A program made the position numbers and the translations under genes. Of a DNA stretch of 64,000 bases, positions 20,388 through 28,356 are shown piece by piece. Source of the DNA: JACCXG01 sp963785755 (GTDB lineage: Bacteria > Acidobacteriota > Vicinamibacteria > Vicinamibacterales > 2-12-FULL-66-21); assembly GCA_963785755.1 (NCBI GenBank), contig CAWAXG010000050.1:62001-126000 (forward strand), read 5' to 3'. Within the stretch, counting starts at the first letter, position 1, and each line of letters starts with the position of its first letter. The notes under the pieces are model-generated. The model did no database searches. It saw only the letters and a list, made by a program, of their open reading frames with translations, and was not told where the DNA came from.

Positions 20388-20768
20388 GTGAACGTCCCCA
20401 GCCCGACCGATGCCGAACTCGAGATCCTCCGGGTCCTCTGGGATCGCGGCCCCTCGACGGTCAGAGAAATCCACGACGCCATCTCGCCGGTGAAGCCCAT
20501 CGGCTACACCACCGTCCTCAAGCAGATGCAGGTGATGCACCAGAAGGGGCTGCTCTCGAGATCCGAGCGCTTCCGGTCGCACGTCTACGAGGCGGCGAAG
20601 AGTAGAATCCAAACCCAGCGTCAGCTGGCGACATCGATCCTGCACCAGGTCTTCGACGGCTCCGCACGAGGGCTGCTCCAGAGCGCGCTCGCGGGCCGTA
20701 AAGTCGATGCAGCCGAACTTCAGGAAATACGCGCACTGCTCGAGCAGGTCGAACGGAGGTCGAAATGA
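20388..20768 (+). CDS. BlaI/MecI/CopY family transcriptional repressor
   Basis: 126 residues: SPTDAELEILRVLWDRGPSTVREIHDAI is the winged-helix start, GYTTVLKQMQVMHQKGLLSR the recognition helix and wing, and the C-terminal ~55 residues form the helical dimerisation part (LATSILHQVFDGSARGLLQSALAG). GTG start with GGAGGA upstream. It overlaps the M56 gene by 4 bases, the usual repressor-sensor pairing, in which the protease is activated by a signal and leads to repressor cleavage. Confidence 0.92.
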   Translation: MNVPSPTDAELEILRVLWDRGPSTVREIHDAISPVKPIGYTTVLKQMQVMHQKGLLSRSERFRSHVYEAAKSRIQTQRQLATSILHQVFDGSARGLLQSALAGRKVDAAELQEIRALLEQVERRSK

Positions 20769-22564
20769 TTGCCTCGTTGGCCACCTTGATCGGGAACCCG
20801 TACGCGGTCATCACTGGCTGGACGCTGCTGCTGATCCTGTGGGAAACCACCGTCGTCGGTGTTGTCCTTGCGGTCTGGCGTACCTGGCGTCCGCGTGGAT
20901 CGGCGCGCGAACAGCACAGGGCGGCGGCGGTCGCGTTCAGTGCTGCGCTGATCCTCGCGGCCTTCACCCCCCTCGTCCTGTTCCTGAGTCCGATTCCGGC
21001 AACCGATCCGGTCACGACGGCCGCGACGTTCGTCCTGACTGAAGGCGGCGCCGCCGTGAAGGCGCAGCAGACGATGCCTCTTGCCGCCAGCCGTGAGAGT
21101 GCTGTCTCGATCTCGGCCGATGTCGTGGCCGGGGCCGCTGCCATCATCTGGCTGATTGGCGTGGCCGTGCTCACCGTCCGTCTGGCCGGCGGATATTTTC
21201 TGGCCCGGTCGATACGAAGGCGGGCCGCGATGGTAGAAGACGATGCGGCGCTCGAGACCGCGCGGCGTCTGGCCGGCGAGCTGCATCTGTCATCTGCCAT
21301 TGCCCTGCTGCAATCCAATTACGTCGAAGCGCCCGTGGTGATCGGCTGGCGCCGGCCCGCGTTGATTCTGCCGGCGGATGTCACCGAAAGGCTCTCGCCG
21401 CCGATGCTGTCGGCGTTGCTGACGCACGAGTTCGCCCACATCCAGCGTCGCGACTATCTCGCGAACGTCCTGCAGTCGATCGTCGAAGTGCTGCTGTTCT
21501 TCTGTCCGGCGGTGATCTGGATGTCGCGACGTCTCCGCGAAGCTCGGGAGTACTGCTGCGACGATGTGGCGGTCGAGAAATGCGGTGATCCGAAAGACTA
21601 CGTGAACGCGCTGACCACGCTGGCGTCGCTCGGGACGGTCAACCCGGCATGGCCGGTGATGGGCGCGGCCGGTCCGCGGCTCATTACTCGGGTCCGCCGT
21701 CTGCTGCGGGGAGATGTCATCCCGAGGTTCAGCGTGCTCAGGCTGGCGGGATGTGCAGTTGCCCTGGCGATCCTGGTGGTCTCCGGCGTCCGCGTGACGT
21801 CCGCATCCGTGTCGCGCGTCGCCGGGCCGGCTGTTCGCGGTGAGCCGCGAAGTGTCGCGACGCTGCGGCAGGACCCGCTGCCCTACGGCTACATCCCCAA
21901 GCAGGAAGGCTCAGGCGTCGTCCTGGGGGTCTCGCGGCCGACGGCTGACGCTTCGCTGCCTCGGGCGTCGATCCGCAACACGACCAACCACACAGTGACT
22001 GGCGTACGGGTCGTGGCGGCTGTCGAGCGATTCATGCGCAGCGGCCTTTTCCGACGAATGCCGGTGGAGCTGTTCGCTTCAGACATGCTGCCGGTATCGA
22101 TCGCGCCGGGAGAGACGATCGAGATCGCCCCGCGGTTCATCACCGCGGAAGACTTGCAGCGACTCGCCGAGGCAGCACCAGACGCGCACCTGCAACTGTT
22201 CTTCGGTCTCAGCGCGGTGCGGTACGCGAACGGGTTCGAGTGGAGCATCACGCCCGACTCCGCCGCACGCTCGGGATCCGACGTGTTCAAGAGCGCGCGC
22301 CCGTGGCAGCTGAGTACCTGTTCGGGCGCGATGTGGATCGCCCGCCGGTGCCGCAGCTGCCTCGCGCCCTGTTCGCGCGCGATGCGAATCAGTATCCGGT
22401 GCCGTACGGCGCATGCCGTGACGATCGCGATCGCGCGTATTCACACGGTGCCGCGGCGCCGCTCGTCGGTGAACCCGGCCGCGCCGCGCGGTGTGAGGAC
22501 GGCCGCTGGATCGAATCGGCGTACGGACGATAGGCGGAGCGGCGAACAATTGAGTCGCGTCTGA
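20765..22564 (+). CDS. M56 family (BlaR1/MecR1-like) membrane metallopeptidase
   Basis: The membrane part has helices at TLLLILWETTVVGVVLAVW, AVAFSAALILAAFTPLVLFL and AAIIWLIGVAVLTVRLAGGYFL. The zinc site is THEFAHIQRRDY (HEFAH, about residue 222), with downstream REYCCDDVAVEK supplying the third ligand. A fourth helix (about residue 330) leads to an extracytoplasmic C-terminal domain of ~250 residues that is not a penicillin-binding domain. After about 22,290 another frame, ending at 22,533, looks more protein-like (RDVDRPPVPQLPRALFARDANQYP), so a frameshift is probable and the listed stop may be wrong. It acts as the sensor-protease partner of the BlaI-like repressor. Confidence 0.85.
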   Translation: MIASLATLIGNPYAVITGWTLLLILWETTVVGVVLAVWRTWRPRGSAREQHRAAAVAFSAALILAAFTPLVLFLSPIPATDPVTTAATFVLTEGGAAVKAQQTMPLAASRESAVSISADVVAGAAAIIWLIGVAVLTVRLAGGYFLARSIRRRAAMVEDDAALETARRLAGELHLSSAIALLQSNYVEAPVVIGWRRPALILPADVTERLSPPMLSALLTHEFAHIQRRDYLANVLQSIVEVLLFFCPAVIWMSRRLREAREYCCDDVAVEKCGDPKDYVNALTTLASLGTVNPAWPVMGAAGPRLITRVRRLLRGDVIPRFSVLRLAGCAVALAILVVSGVRVTSASVSRVAGPAVRGEPRSVATLRQDPLPYGYIPKQEGSGVVLGVSRPTADASLPRASIRNTTNHTVTGVRVVAAVERFMRSGLFRRMPVELFASDMLPVSIAPGETIEIAPRFITAEDLQRLAEAAPDAHLQLFFGLSAVRYANGFEWSITPDSAARSGSDVFKSARPWQLSTCSGAMWIARRCRSCLAPCSRAMRISIRCRTAHAVTIAIARIHTVPRRRSSVNPAAPRGVRTAAGSNRRTDDRRSGEQLSRV

Positions 22565-22650
22565 TCGGTGATCGGTGATCGGTGATCAGCTGGGGATCGT
22601 TTGAGCCTTTGATCCCCGATCCCCGATCGATCCCTGATCACTGATCACGA
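22563..22650. repeat. GATCGGTGATC-word hairpin element
   Basis: The left arm is TGATCGG repeated three times plus TGATCAGC; the right arm carries GATCCCC repeats and CTGATCACTGATCACG. It lies between the convergent M56 and ADOP genes. The same words return at 43,934-44,100. Confidence 0.65.
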
Positions 22651-22654
22651 CGTG

Positions 22655-25326
22655 TCATTCATCTCTAAGAGCCACCGTCGGTTCGATGTTCGCGGCGGCG
22701 CGGGCGGGGAGATAGCTCGCGGCGAGTGCGACCCCGGCGAGCGATATCGCGGCCGCCGCCAGCGTCGCCGGATCGCCCGGTTCGAGCTGGAAGAGCAGCT
22801 GGGCCGCCATCCGGCTGCCCTGAAGAGCCATGATCACGCCAGACCGCCACGCCGACGCCGACGAGCACGCCGGCTTCTCTCATGATTCCGCGCAGCACGA
22901 CGCGGCGCGTGGCGCCGAGAGCGATGCGGATCCCGATCTCTTTCGTGCGCCGCGCCACCGTGTAGGCGATGACGCCGTAAAGTCCCACCACAGCCAGCAG
23001 CGCGGCGACGCCGCCGAAGAATCCCGAGAGCGTCGCCATCAGCCGTTCGCGCAGCAGCCCATCGGACATCTGCGCCTTCAGCGACGTGAACGACACGACA
23101 ATGCCTGGATGGACTTCGGCGATCGCGCCGGCGAGCGTCGAGGCCAGCTGCGTAGCCGGCAGGTCGTGCCGTGCGACCAGTCGAACGAAGGCCCCTGCCC
23201 GCGGCGCCTGGCGGCTGCAGAGATAGGCCACCGGCCTGGGAGTCTCGCGCAGGTCGTAGTAGGTCGAGTTCCGAGCCACGCCGACAATCTCGTACGTAGC
23301 CTCTTGCGGGCGGCTCGGCGTCGGCTCGACCTTGAACCGCCGGCCGATGGGGTTGCCGCCGCCCAGCGTTCGCGCGAACGTTTCGTCGACGATGGCGATC
23401 GGGGTGGAGGCGAGCGTATCAGCAGGCGAGAAGTCCCGTCCGGCGGCGAGCGGAATGCCGAGCGTCTTGAAGTAGTCCTCGCTGACCCGGTTGAAACTCG
23501 TACCTGTCGTGCGGGTCGGGTCGGATCCTTCCATCCACACTCTGTTCCCCCAGGAGTTCCCGCTGATCGGCACGACGGCCGCCGTGGCGACGCCCTGGAC
23601 GCCCGGCACGGCCCGCAGGCGATCGAGCAGCGCCGCGTGAAGGGCATGCTCCGCATCGCGCGCCGTGTGCGTGGCTCTGAGGTCGAGCGCGGCGGCCACG
23701 ACGCCATCCGCGTCGAAGCCGGGATCGACGTTGCCGAGATTCACGAGCGTTCGCGTGAACAGGGCGGCGCCCGCGACCAGGAGCACGGCGAGCGCGACCT
23801 GCAGCGTCACGAGACCACGGCGCAGGATGAATCGTTCGCGTGACGCCGTCAGTCCGCGGCCGGCGCCGCGCAGCAGGCCGTCGGATCCGGCGCGCGTCGC
23901 GCGAATCGCCGGGGCGAGGCCGAACAGCAGGCATGTGAGCACGGCGGCGCCGGCGGTGAATGCGAGCACCCGAACGTCGAAGCCGAGGTCGAGCAGCACC
24001 TGCTGTTCGCCGTCATCGAGCAAGCCGACGAGCGACCGGCTCAGGAAGCCGGCCAGGAATGCTCCGCAGCCGGCGCCGATCGACGCGAGCAGCATGCTTT
24101 CCACCAGGAGTTGACGGACGATCCGTCCGCGCGAGGCGCCAAGCCCGAGGCGGACGGAGAACTCGCGCTCACGCGCGCTCGCGCGTGCGAGCAGGAGGTT
24201 CGCGAGGTTGACGCACGCGATGATCAGCACGATTGCGGCGATGCCGAGCAGGAGCAGCAGCGGCGTCCGGTAGGTACTCGCGCAGGCCCGAGGTGCCGAG
24301 TGCGCCCGCCGTCGCCCGGAGTTTGAATGCCCGATACTGGGCGACGCTGGCGGCGGGATAGTTCGGGGCAATCGTTGCGCCGAAAAGGGCGGGGGAGATC
24401 GTCGCGAGATGTTCCGAGGCCGCGTCGATCGTCCACCCGGGCTTCAATCGTCCCATGACGATGAGCCACCAGTCGGTGCCGGAGGCGAGGCGGCCTTCGC
24501 CGCTCGAGAACGCCGGCTCGCTGCAGATGGGCACCGCGATGTCGAAGCCGCGGCCCACTTCGACGCCGTTGAACCCGGCTTTCGAGATGCCGATCACTTC
24601 GACACGAAGTCCGTCGAGCGTCAGTGTCGATCCGATCGCGTCAGGCCGGCCGCCGAACTCGCGCTGCCAGAACCCGTGGCTGAGGACCGCCCGCGGCGCG
24701 CATCCGCGGGTATCGTCGGCCGGCGTCAGCAGGCGCCCAGCCGCCGGCCCGACGCCGAGCACGTCGAAGAAGCTGCCGCTCACCCACAGACCGCGCACCC
24801 GGCGCGCGACGCCGCCTGGCGTGAGGTTGAACGTGCCGCGGTTCCACGCAAGCACGCCGGAGAACGCCTGCTGATCGGCGCGCAGCTGTTCCCAGATCGG
24901 ATTGGTCACCGTGGGATAGGGCGAGTCGAAGCTGCCGCGCGCCCCCTCCATGTCCGCGATCTGGATGTGCGCCAGTGCGCCCGGATCGGTGACGGGCAGC
25001 GCGCGGAGACGCACCGCGTCGATGACCTGGAAGATCGCGGTGTTCGCGCCGATGCCCAGCGCCAGCGACAGCACTGCCACGATCGTGAACGAAGGTGTCC
25101 GCCGCAGCAGCCGCGCGCCATACCGGAGGTCCTGCACGAGCCGCTCGAGCCAGAGGCCGCCCCACATCTCGCGCGTCACCTCCTTCACCAGCGCGACGTT
25201 GCCGAACTCCCGCCGCGCCTCGTGCGCGGCGGCCGCCGGTGACCTTCCGCGGTCGATGCGATCGCGCGCCGCCATCTCGATATGCGATCGGATTTCTTCG
25301 TCGAGCTCACGGTCTTTCCGGGTCAT
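22655..25326 (-). CDS. ADOP-type ABC transporter permease, copy 2, broken by two frameshifts
   Basis: N-terminal part (from 25,326): helical extension DRELDEEIRSHIEMAARDRI typical of ADOP, then the first helix (TIVAVLSLALGIGANTAIFQVID) and MacB-like domain to LGTSGLREY. There the frame is lost at a tandem duplication GGTAGGTA (24,269-24,276); dropping four bases restores LREYRTPLLLLLGIAAIVLIIACVNLANLLLAR. The second half continues to RTKEIGIRIALGATRRVVLRGI. A second frame change near 22,845 (one extra base) leads to the true end, ANIEPTVALRDE, at 22,655. About 888 residues if repaired. A PadR gene lies directly upstream. Either a recent pseudogene or sequence error. Confidence 0.82.
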
Positions 25327-25335
25327 GGTCGGGTC

Positions 25336-25692
25336 TCATTCGGGTTGCGGTTTATTGAGGATGCCGGCGACGGCATCGACGAATCGGCTCCACCGGGATC
25401 GCTCGGAGAGCAGCTGCTCGCGCCCTTTCCGGGTCAATCGGTAGACGCGCGTCCGCTGCCGGTTGTCCGACACCTTCCAGGACGCGCCAATCAGCTTCTG
25501 CCGCTCGAGCCGGTGGAGCGCCGGATAGAGCGAGCCGGTGTCCACCTGCAGCGCCTCGCTCGAGTCGATGCGGATCGCCTGCGCGATCGCATAGCCATGC
25601 TGCGGTCCCCACTGCAGGGTTTGAAGGATGAGCAGATCGAGCGTCCCCTGGAGGAGCTCAATCCGATTCTTGTAACGCGCTCGTGTCGGCAT
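25336..25692 (-). CDS. PadR family transcriptional regulator
   Basis: 118 residues: LLQGTLDLLILQTLQWGPQHGYAIAQAI is the PadR winged-helix start, LQVDTGSLYPALHRLERQKLI the recognition helix, and YRLTRKGREQLLSERSRWSRF the wing and C-terminal dimerisation helix. It is a short ADOP-associated PadR, 9 bases upstream of ADOP copy 2 on the same strand. The start codon overlaps a palindromic operator, suggesting autoregulation of the pair. Confidence 0.92.
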   Translation of the reverse strand: MPTRARYKNRIELLQGTLDLLILQTLQWGPQHGYAIAQAIRIDSSEALQVDTGSLYPALHRLERQKLIGASWKVSDNRQRTRVYRLTRKGREQLLSERSRWSRFVDAVAGILNKPQPE

Positions 25693-25707
25693 GTAGACAG
25701 TCTACAT
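25691..25707. promoter_or_regulatory. PadR-type palindromic operator
   Basis: Perfect 17-bp palindrome ATGTAGAC-A-GTCTACAT covering the padR start codon, with a further half site GTCTACAT at 25,723-25,730. The ATGT...ACAT ends match the PadR operator consensus. Binding would occlude the start region of the padR-ADOP transcript. Confidence 0.75.
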
Positions 25708-25734
25708 GCGTGGGAGTAGGGTGTCTACATGGAA

Positions 25735-25975
25735 CACGTGCCACGTGCTACGGGCTACGTGCTCACGTGCTTCTCGTGCTGACGTGCTACGTGCTACGTG
25801 CTGCGTGCTCACGTGCTCACGTGCCGATGCGTGACCCGCACGCGCCACGCGCCACACGCCGTCGGACGCCAGGCGCACGTTGCAGCACGTAGCACGTTGA
25901 GCACGTAGCACGAAAAGCACGTGAGCACGTAGCACGTGAGCACGTGAAGCACGTGAGCACGTAGCACGTTGCACA
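25735..25975. repeat. ACGTGCT-word long inverted repeat
   Basis: The left arm (25,735-25,823) is built from variants of ACGTGCT; the right arm (25,876-25,972) carries the complementary AGCACGT words. The unpaired centre (~50 bases) is GC-rich. It fills the gap between divergent padR and the ECF sigma gene. Confidence 0.75.
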
Positions 25976-26042
25976 CCGCACGTGGAGAGATTCCCATGAG
26001 AGGATTGCCCCCCCGGCGGTGTTCTTATTACCCAGAGACCAC

Positions 26043-26561
26043 ATGGTGGCTGACGCCGATCTGTTGTTCCTCTCGCATCGGGACGGCGTGTTCCGCTATC
26101 TCTGCCGGATCGTCGGGCACGGCGAGGCCTGCGAGCTGACGCAGGAGGTGTTTCTCCGCGTCGCCCGCGGGCCGATTCCGGCGGCAGACGATGCGGGGCG
26201 GCGGGCGTGGGTGTTCAGGATTGCCAGGAATCTTGCGCTGAATCATGTGCGCGACGATCGGCGGCGCGGCATTGCCGTCGAGCTTGCCGAGAGTCCGGCG
26301 CCGGCGACGCAGGAGCTCGCCGCCGTGCTGCGCGACGCGCTCGAGCGGCTGCCGGCGCTGGACCGCGACGTCTTCCTCATGCGCGAGGCCGGGGGGCTGA
26401 GCTACGACGAGATCGCCGTGGCCTGCGAGCTGACCGCCGACGCCGTGCGATCCAGACTCCATCGGGCACGGCAGCAGCTCCGGGGCGCCCTCGGTCCGGC
26501 GGGCTCGAATCAGCGGGTGGCGGGAGTGAGGCTATATGACCGATCAGGGCATCGAGAGTAA
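26043..26561 (+). CDS. ECF-type RNA polymerase sigma factor
   Basis: 172 residues from the ATG at 26,043. Region 2 is DLLFLSHRDGVFRYLCRIVG...ACELTQEVFLRVARG; region 4 is LPALDRDVFLMREAGGLSYDEIAVACELTADAVRSRLHRARQQLR. No other domain. It overlaps the next gene by 26 bases, and the third gene starts two bases after that, so the three form one operon of sigma factor, likely anti-sigma factor and exported protein. A GTG 24 bases upstream is a possible alternative start. Confidence 0.9.
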   Translation: MVADADLLFLSHRDGVFRYLCRIVGHGEACELTQEVFLRVARGPIPAADDAGRRAWVFRIARNLALNHVRDDRRRGIAVELAESPAPATQELAAVLRDALERLPALDRDVFLMREAGGLSYDEIAVACELTADAVRSRLHRARQQLRGALGPAGSNQRVAGVRLYDRSGHRE

Positions 26562-26964
26562 ACCGTCCGCCGACGATCCATTCCTGGTCATCGAAGCATT
26601 GCTCGATGGAGAACGGGTCGACGGCCGGGCGATCAAGGATGCGCTCGCCGAGCCGGCCGTGCGCGATCACTTCGTCGATCTGCTGATGCTGCGGGAGGCG
26701 GTGTCGGGGATGGGACCGCATCGCTGGAGCGCGGCCCGCCACTCCCGGAGCAGGCGCGGCGTGAAGTGGGTCGCCGCCGCTGCGGCGGTGATGGTGTGCG
26801 TCACCGGCGGATACGTGGCCGGACAGCGCGGGGCGCCAGCCCCGGCGCCGTCGAGCGTCGAAGCAGTGGTCACCATGGAAAGTTCGCCGATCGCGCCAGC
26901 GCCAACGAAAGTGATTTCGCTGAAACCGGGCGTGAATTGGACCGACAGCACAGGAGGGCAGTGA
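26536..26964 (+). CDS. Probable membrane-bound anti-sigma factor
   Basis: 142 residues: an acidic cytosolic N-terminus (SADDPFLVIEALLDGERVDGRAIKDALAEPAVRDHFVDLLMLREA), one transmembrane helix about residues 76-94 (VKWVAAAAAVMVCVTGGYVAG), and a Pro/Ala-rich external tail. There is no HxxxCxxC zinc motif, so it is not a ZAS-type anti-sigma factor. The role is inferred from position directly after and overlapping the sigma gene. Confidence 0.6.
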   Translation: MTDQGIESKPSADDPFLVIEALLDGERVDGRAIKDALAEPAVRDHFVDLLMLREAVSGMGPHRWSAARHSRSRRGVKWVAAAAAVMVCVTGGYVAGQRGAPAPAPSSVEAVVTMESSPIAPAPTKVISLKPGVNWTDSTGGQ

Positions 26965-26965
26965 G

Positions 26966-28012
26966 ATGCGACTGGTCGCGCTCGCAGCAGCGATCCTCAT
27001 CGCCGGCGAACTCCAGGCGGCCGCGGGGCAGGCACCGGCGGACACGCCGATCGTGCAGGTGGGGCTGTTCGGCTATCGCGCGGATGGAACGCAATCCTCG
27101 ATAGCCTACGACACCGAGCCCTCGCTCGACTCGATCGTCTACATCAGTGCAAGTGGACCGGAGCGCTGCCTGATGGGCGCCGGCAATAAACAGCCTCCCG
27201 CCGCGGCAACGGATGTCTGGCGGTTCAGCGGCAAGGTCGTCAGCAGCACCAGCGAAGAGGTCGTTCTCCAACTGGACTGGCAACGACAGCTGGCCGACGG
27301 CGGCGCGGTCGGCTCGCCCGGCGCATCGCAGCAGCTGACCCTTCGCGCTGGCGACCGGGTGCTGCTCGATTCGGCGACGCCGCAGAATGTGCCCTGCTGG
27401 ACATCCGTGGGATTCGAAGCGCGTTACATGCCCAGCCCGATGAGAGGGATGATCGCGTCGGCGAAGAAAGGCGGGTCCCAGGCGCCTCTCGGGGGCGGTG
27501 GAGTCGCCAGCAGCGGCGGGGCGACCTCCGTGTCGGGCCACGCACGTCATCCGGTCTCGGGCAGCGGGGGCGGCAGGCGAGAATGGGTCTCCGCCTTCCC
27601 GAACTTCGACGTCAGCTTGTGGCTCGTCCGCAGCGTCGCGGGAAAGCAGGACGAGGTGTGGCACCAGACGCTGCGCACCGGTCACGACGAAACGGCCTTC
27701 GCGTTCGCGCCGGTCACGGTCGAGACCGCGCGCGGCCCCGTCGTGCTGCAGGTCACGGGATCCGTCGCGGTCTCGAGTTCGCCGGCCGGCCCCCAACTCC
27801 AGTTCGAGACGAAGCGCCGCGCCACGTATCCGGTCACCGACGCCGCGCCTCGCGATGGCGGCCAGGATGTGCAAGGCGGCAGCAGGACCACGATTCCGCT
27901 GCCGGGTCCCGAGGAGGTCCTGTCGTTCCAGCTGCCGCCGCTGACAGGCCGGAGCGATCGCCCCGCCGTACCGGATCAGTTGTCAGTGCGGGTCCGGATT
28001 ACGCCGAGATGA
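26966..28012 (+). CDS. Exported protein of unknown function
   Basis: 348 residues with a signal peptide (MRLVALAAAILIAGELQAAAGQ). The mature protein is beta-rich with a Gly/Ser-rich middle (about residues 172-205) and a C-terminus ending in VPDQLSVRVRITPR. Phrases such as VVLQLDWQRQLADGG, TLRAGDRVLLDSA and VVLQVTGSVAVSSSPAGPQLQFETKR look like a beta-sandwich. No known domain recognised. It is the last gene of the ECF sigma operon and so is a candidate regulon output. Confidence 0.6.
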   Translation: MRLVALAAAILIAGELQAAAGQAPADTPIVQVGLFGYRADGTQSSIAYDTEPSLDSIVYISASGPERCLMGAGNKQPPAAATDVWRFSGKVVSSTSEEVVLQLDWQRQLADGGAVGSPGASQQLTLRAGDRVLLDSATPQNVPCWTSVGFEARYMPSPMRGMIASAKKGGSQAPLGGGGVASSGGATSVSGHARHPVSGSGGGRREWVSAFPNFDVSLWLVRSVAGKQDEVWHQTLRTGHDETAFAFAPVTVETARGPVVLQVTGSVAVSSSPAGPQLQFETKRRATYPVTDAAPRDGGQDVQGGSRTTIPLPGPEEVLSFQLPPLTGRSDRPAVPDQLSVRVRITPR

Positions 28013-28356
28013 GAACGCAGCGCTGACGGACGACGAGCATCAGGCCGGAGGACCAGGCCAAAGGTGCGTGTACGTGCCGGGCCAGGCACCGGCGAAGATT
28101 CAGCCGAACGACGCGCTGCCCACCTTCTTCAGAACTCCCGCGATCGTTCATCAAGTGACTCGAACGGGCCGGAATCCGCGGGCCTTAGCCCAGCTGTACC
28201 TCTTCCTCCAAAACCGTAGAGGTTTCTCCAAAGCTCTTCCAACCGGCCGTGATAGCGCTCTTGTATTTTCGTGATTTCCTCAGGATTGCGACCGGTCTGG
28301 CGCCTGCATCCTGTTCGATTCGACGGCAAGCGGATTGCTCGGACCTCGAGTGCGCC
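28013..28356. other. Intergenic region without recognised features
   Basis: About 340 bases between the ECF operon and the hybrid kinase. Short open frames exist but have no family resemblance or ribosome-binding site. No word-repeat hairpin like those in the other large gaps is seen. Confidence 0.4.

Noticed and set aside
25735..25975. CRISPR-like appearance of the repeated words.
   Set aside because: Units are 7-8 bases, contiguous, with no unique spacers, and run as inverted arms; no cas genes are present in the window.
28068..28274. Small open frame upstream of the hybrid kinase.
   Set aside because: No ribosome-binding site, no domain or membrane segment, and it sits in a stretch without coding periodicity.
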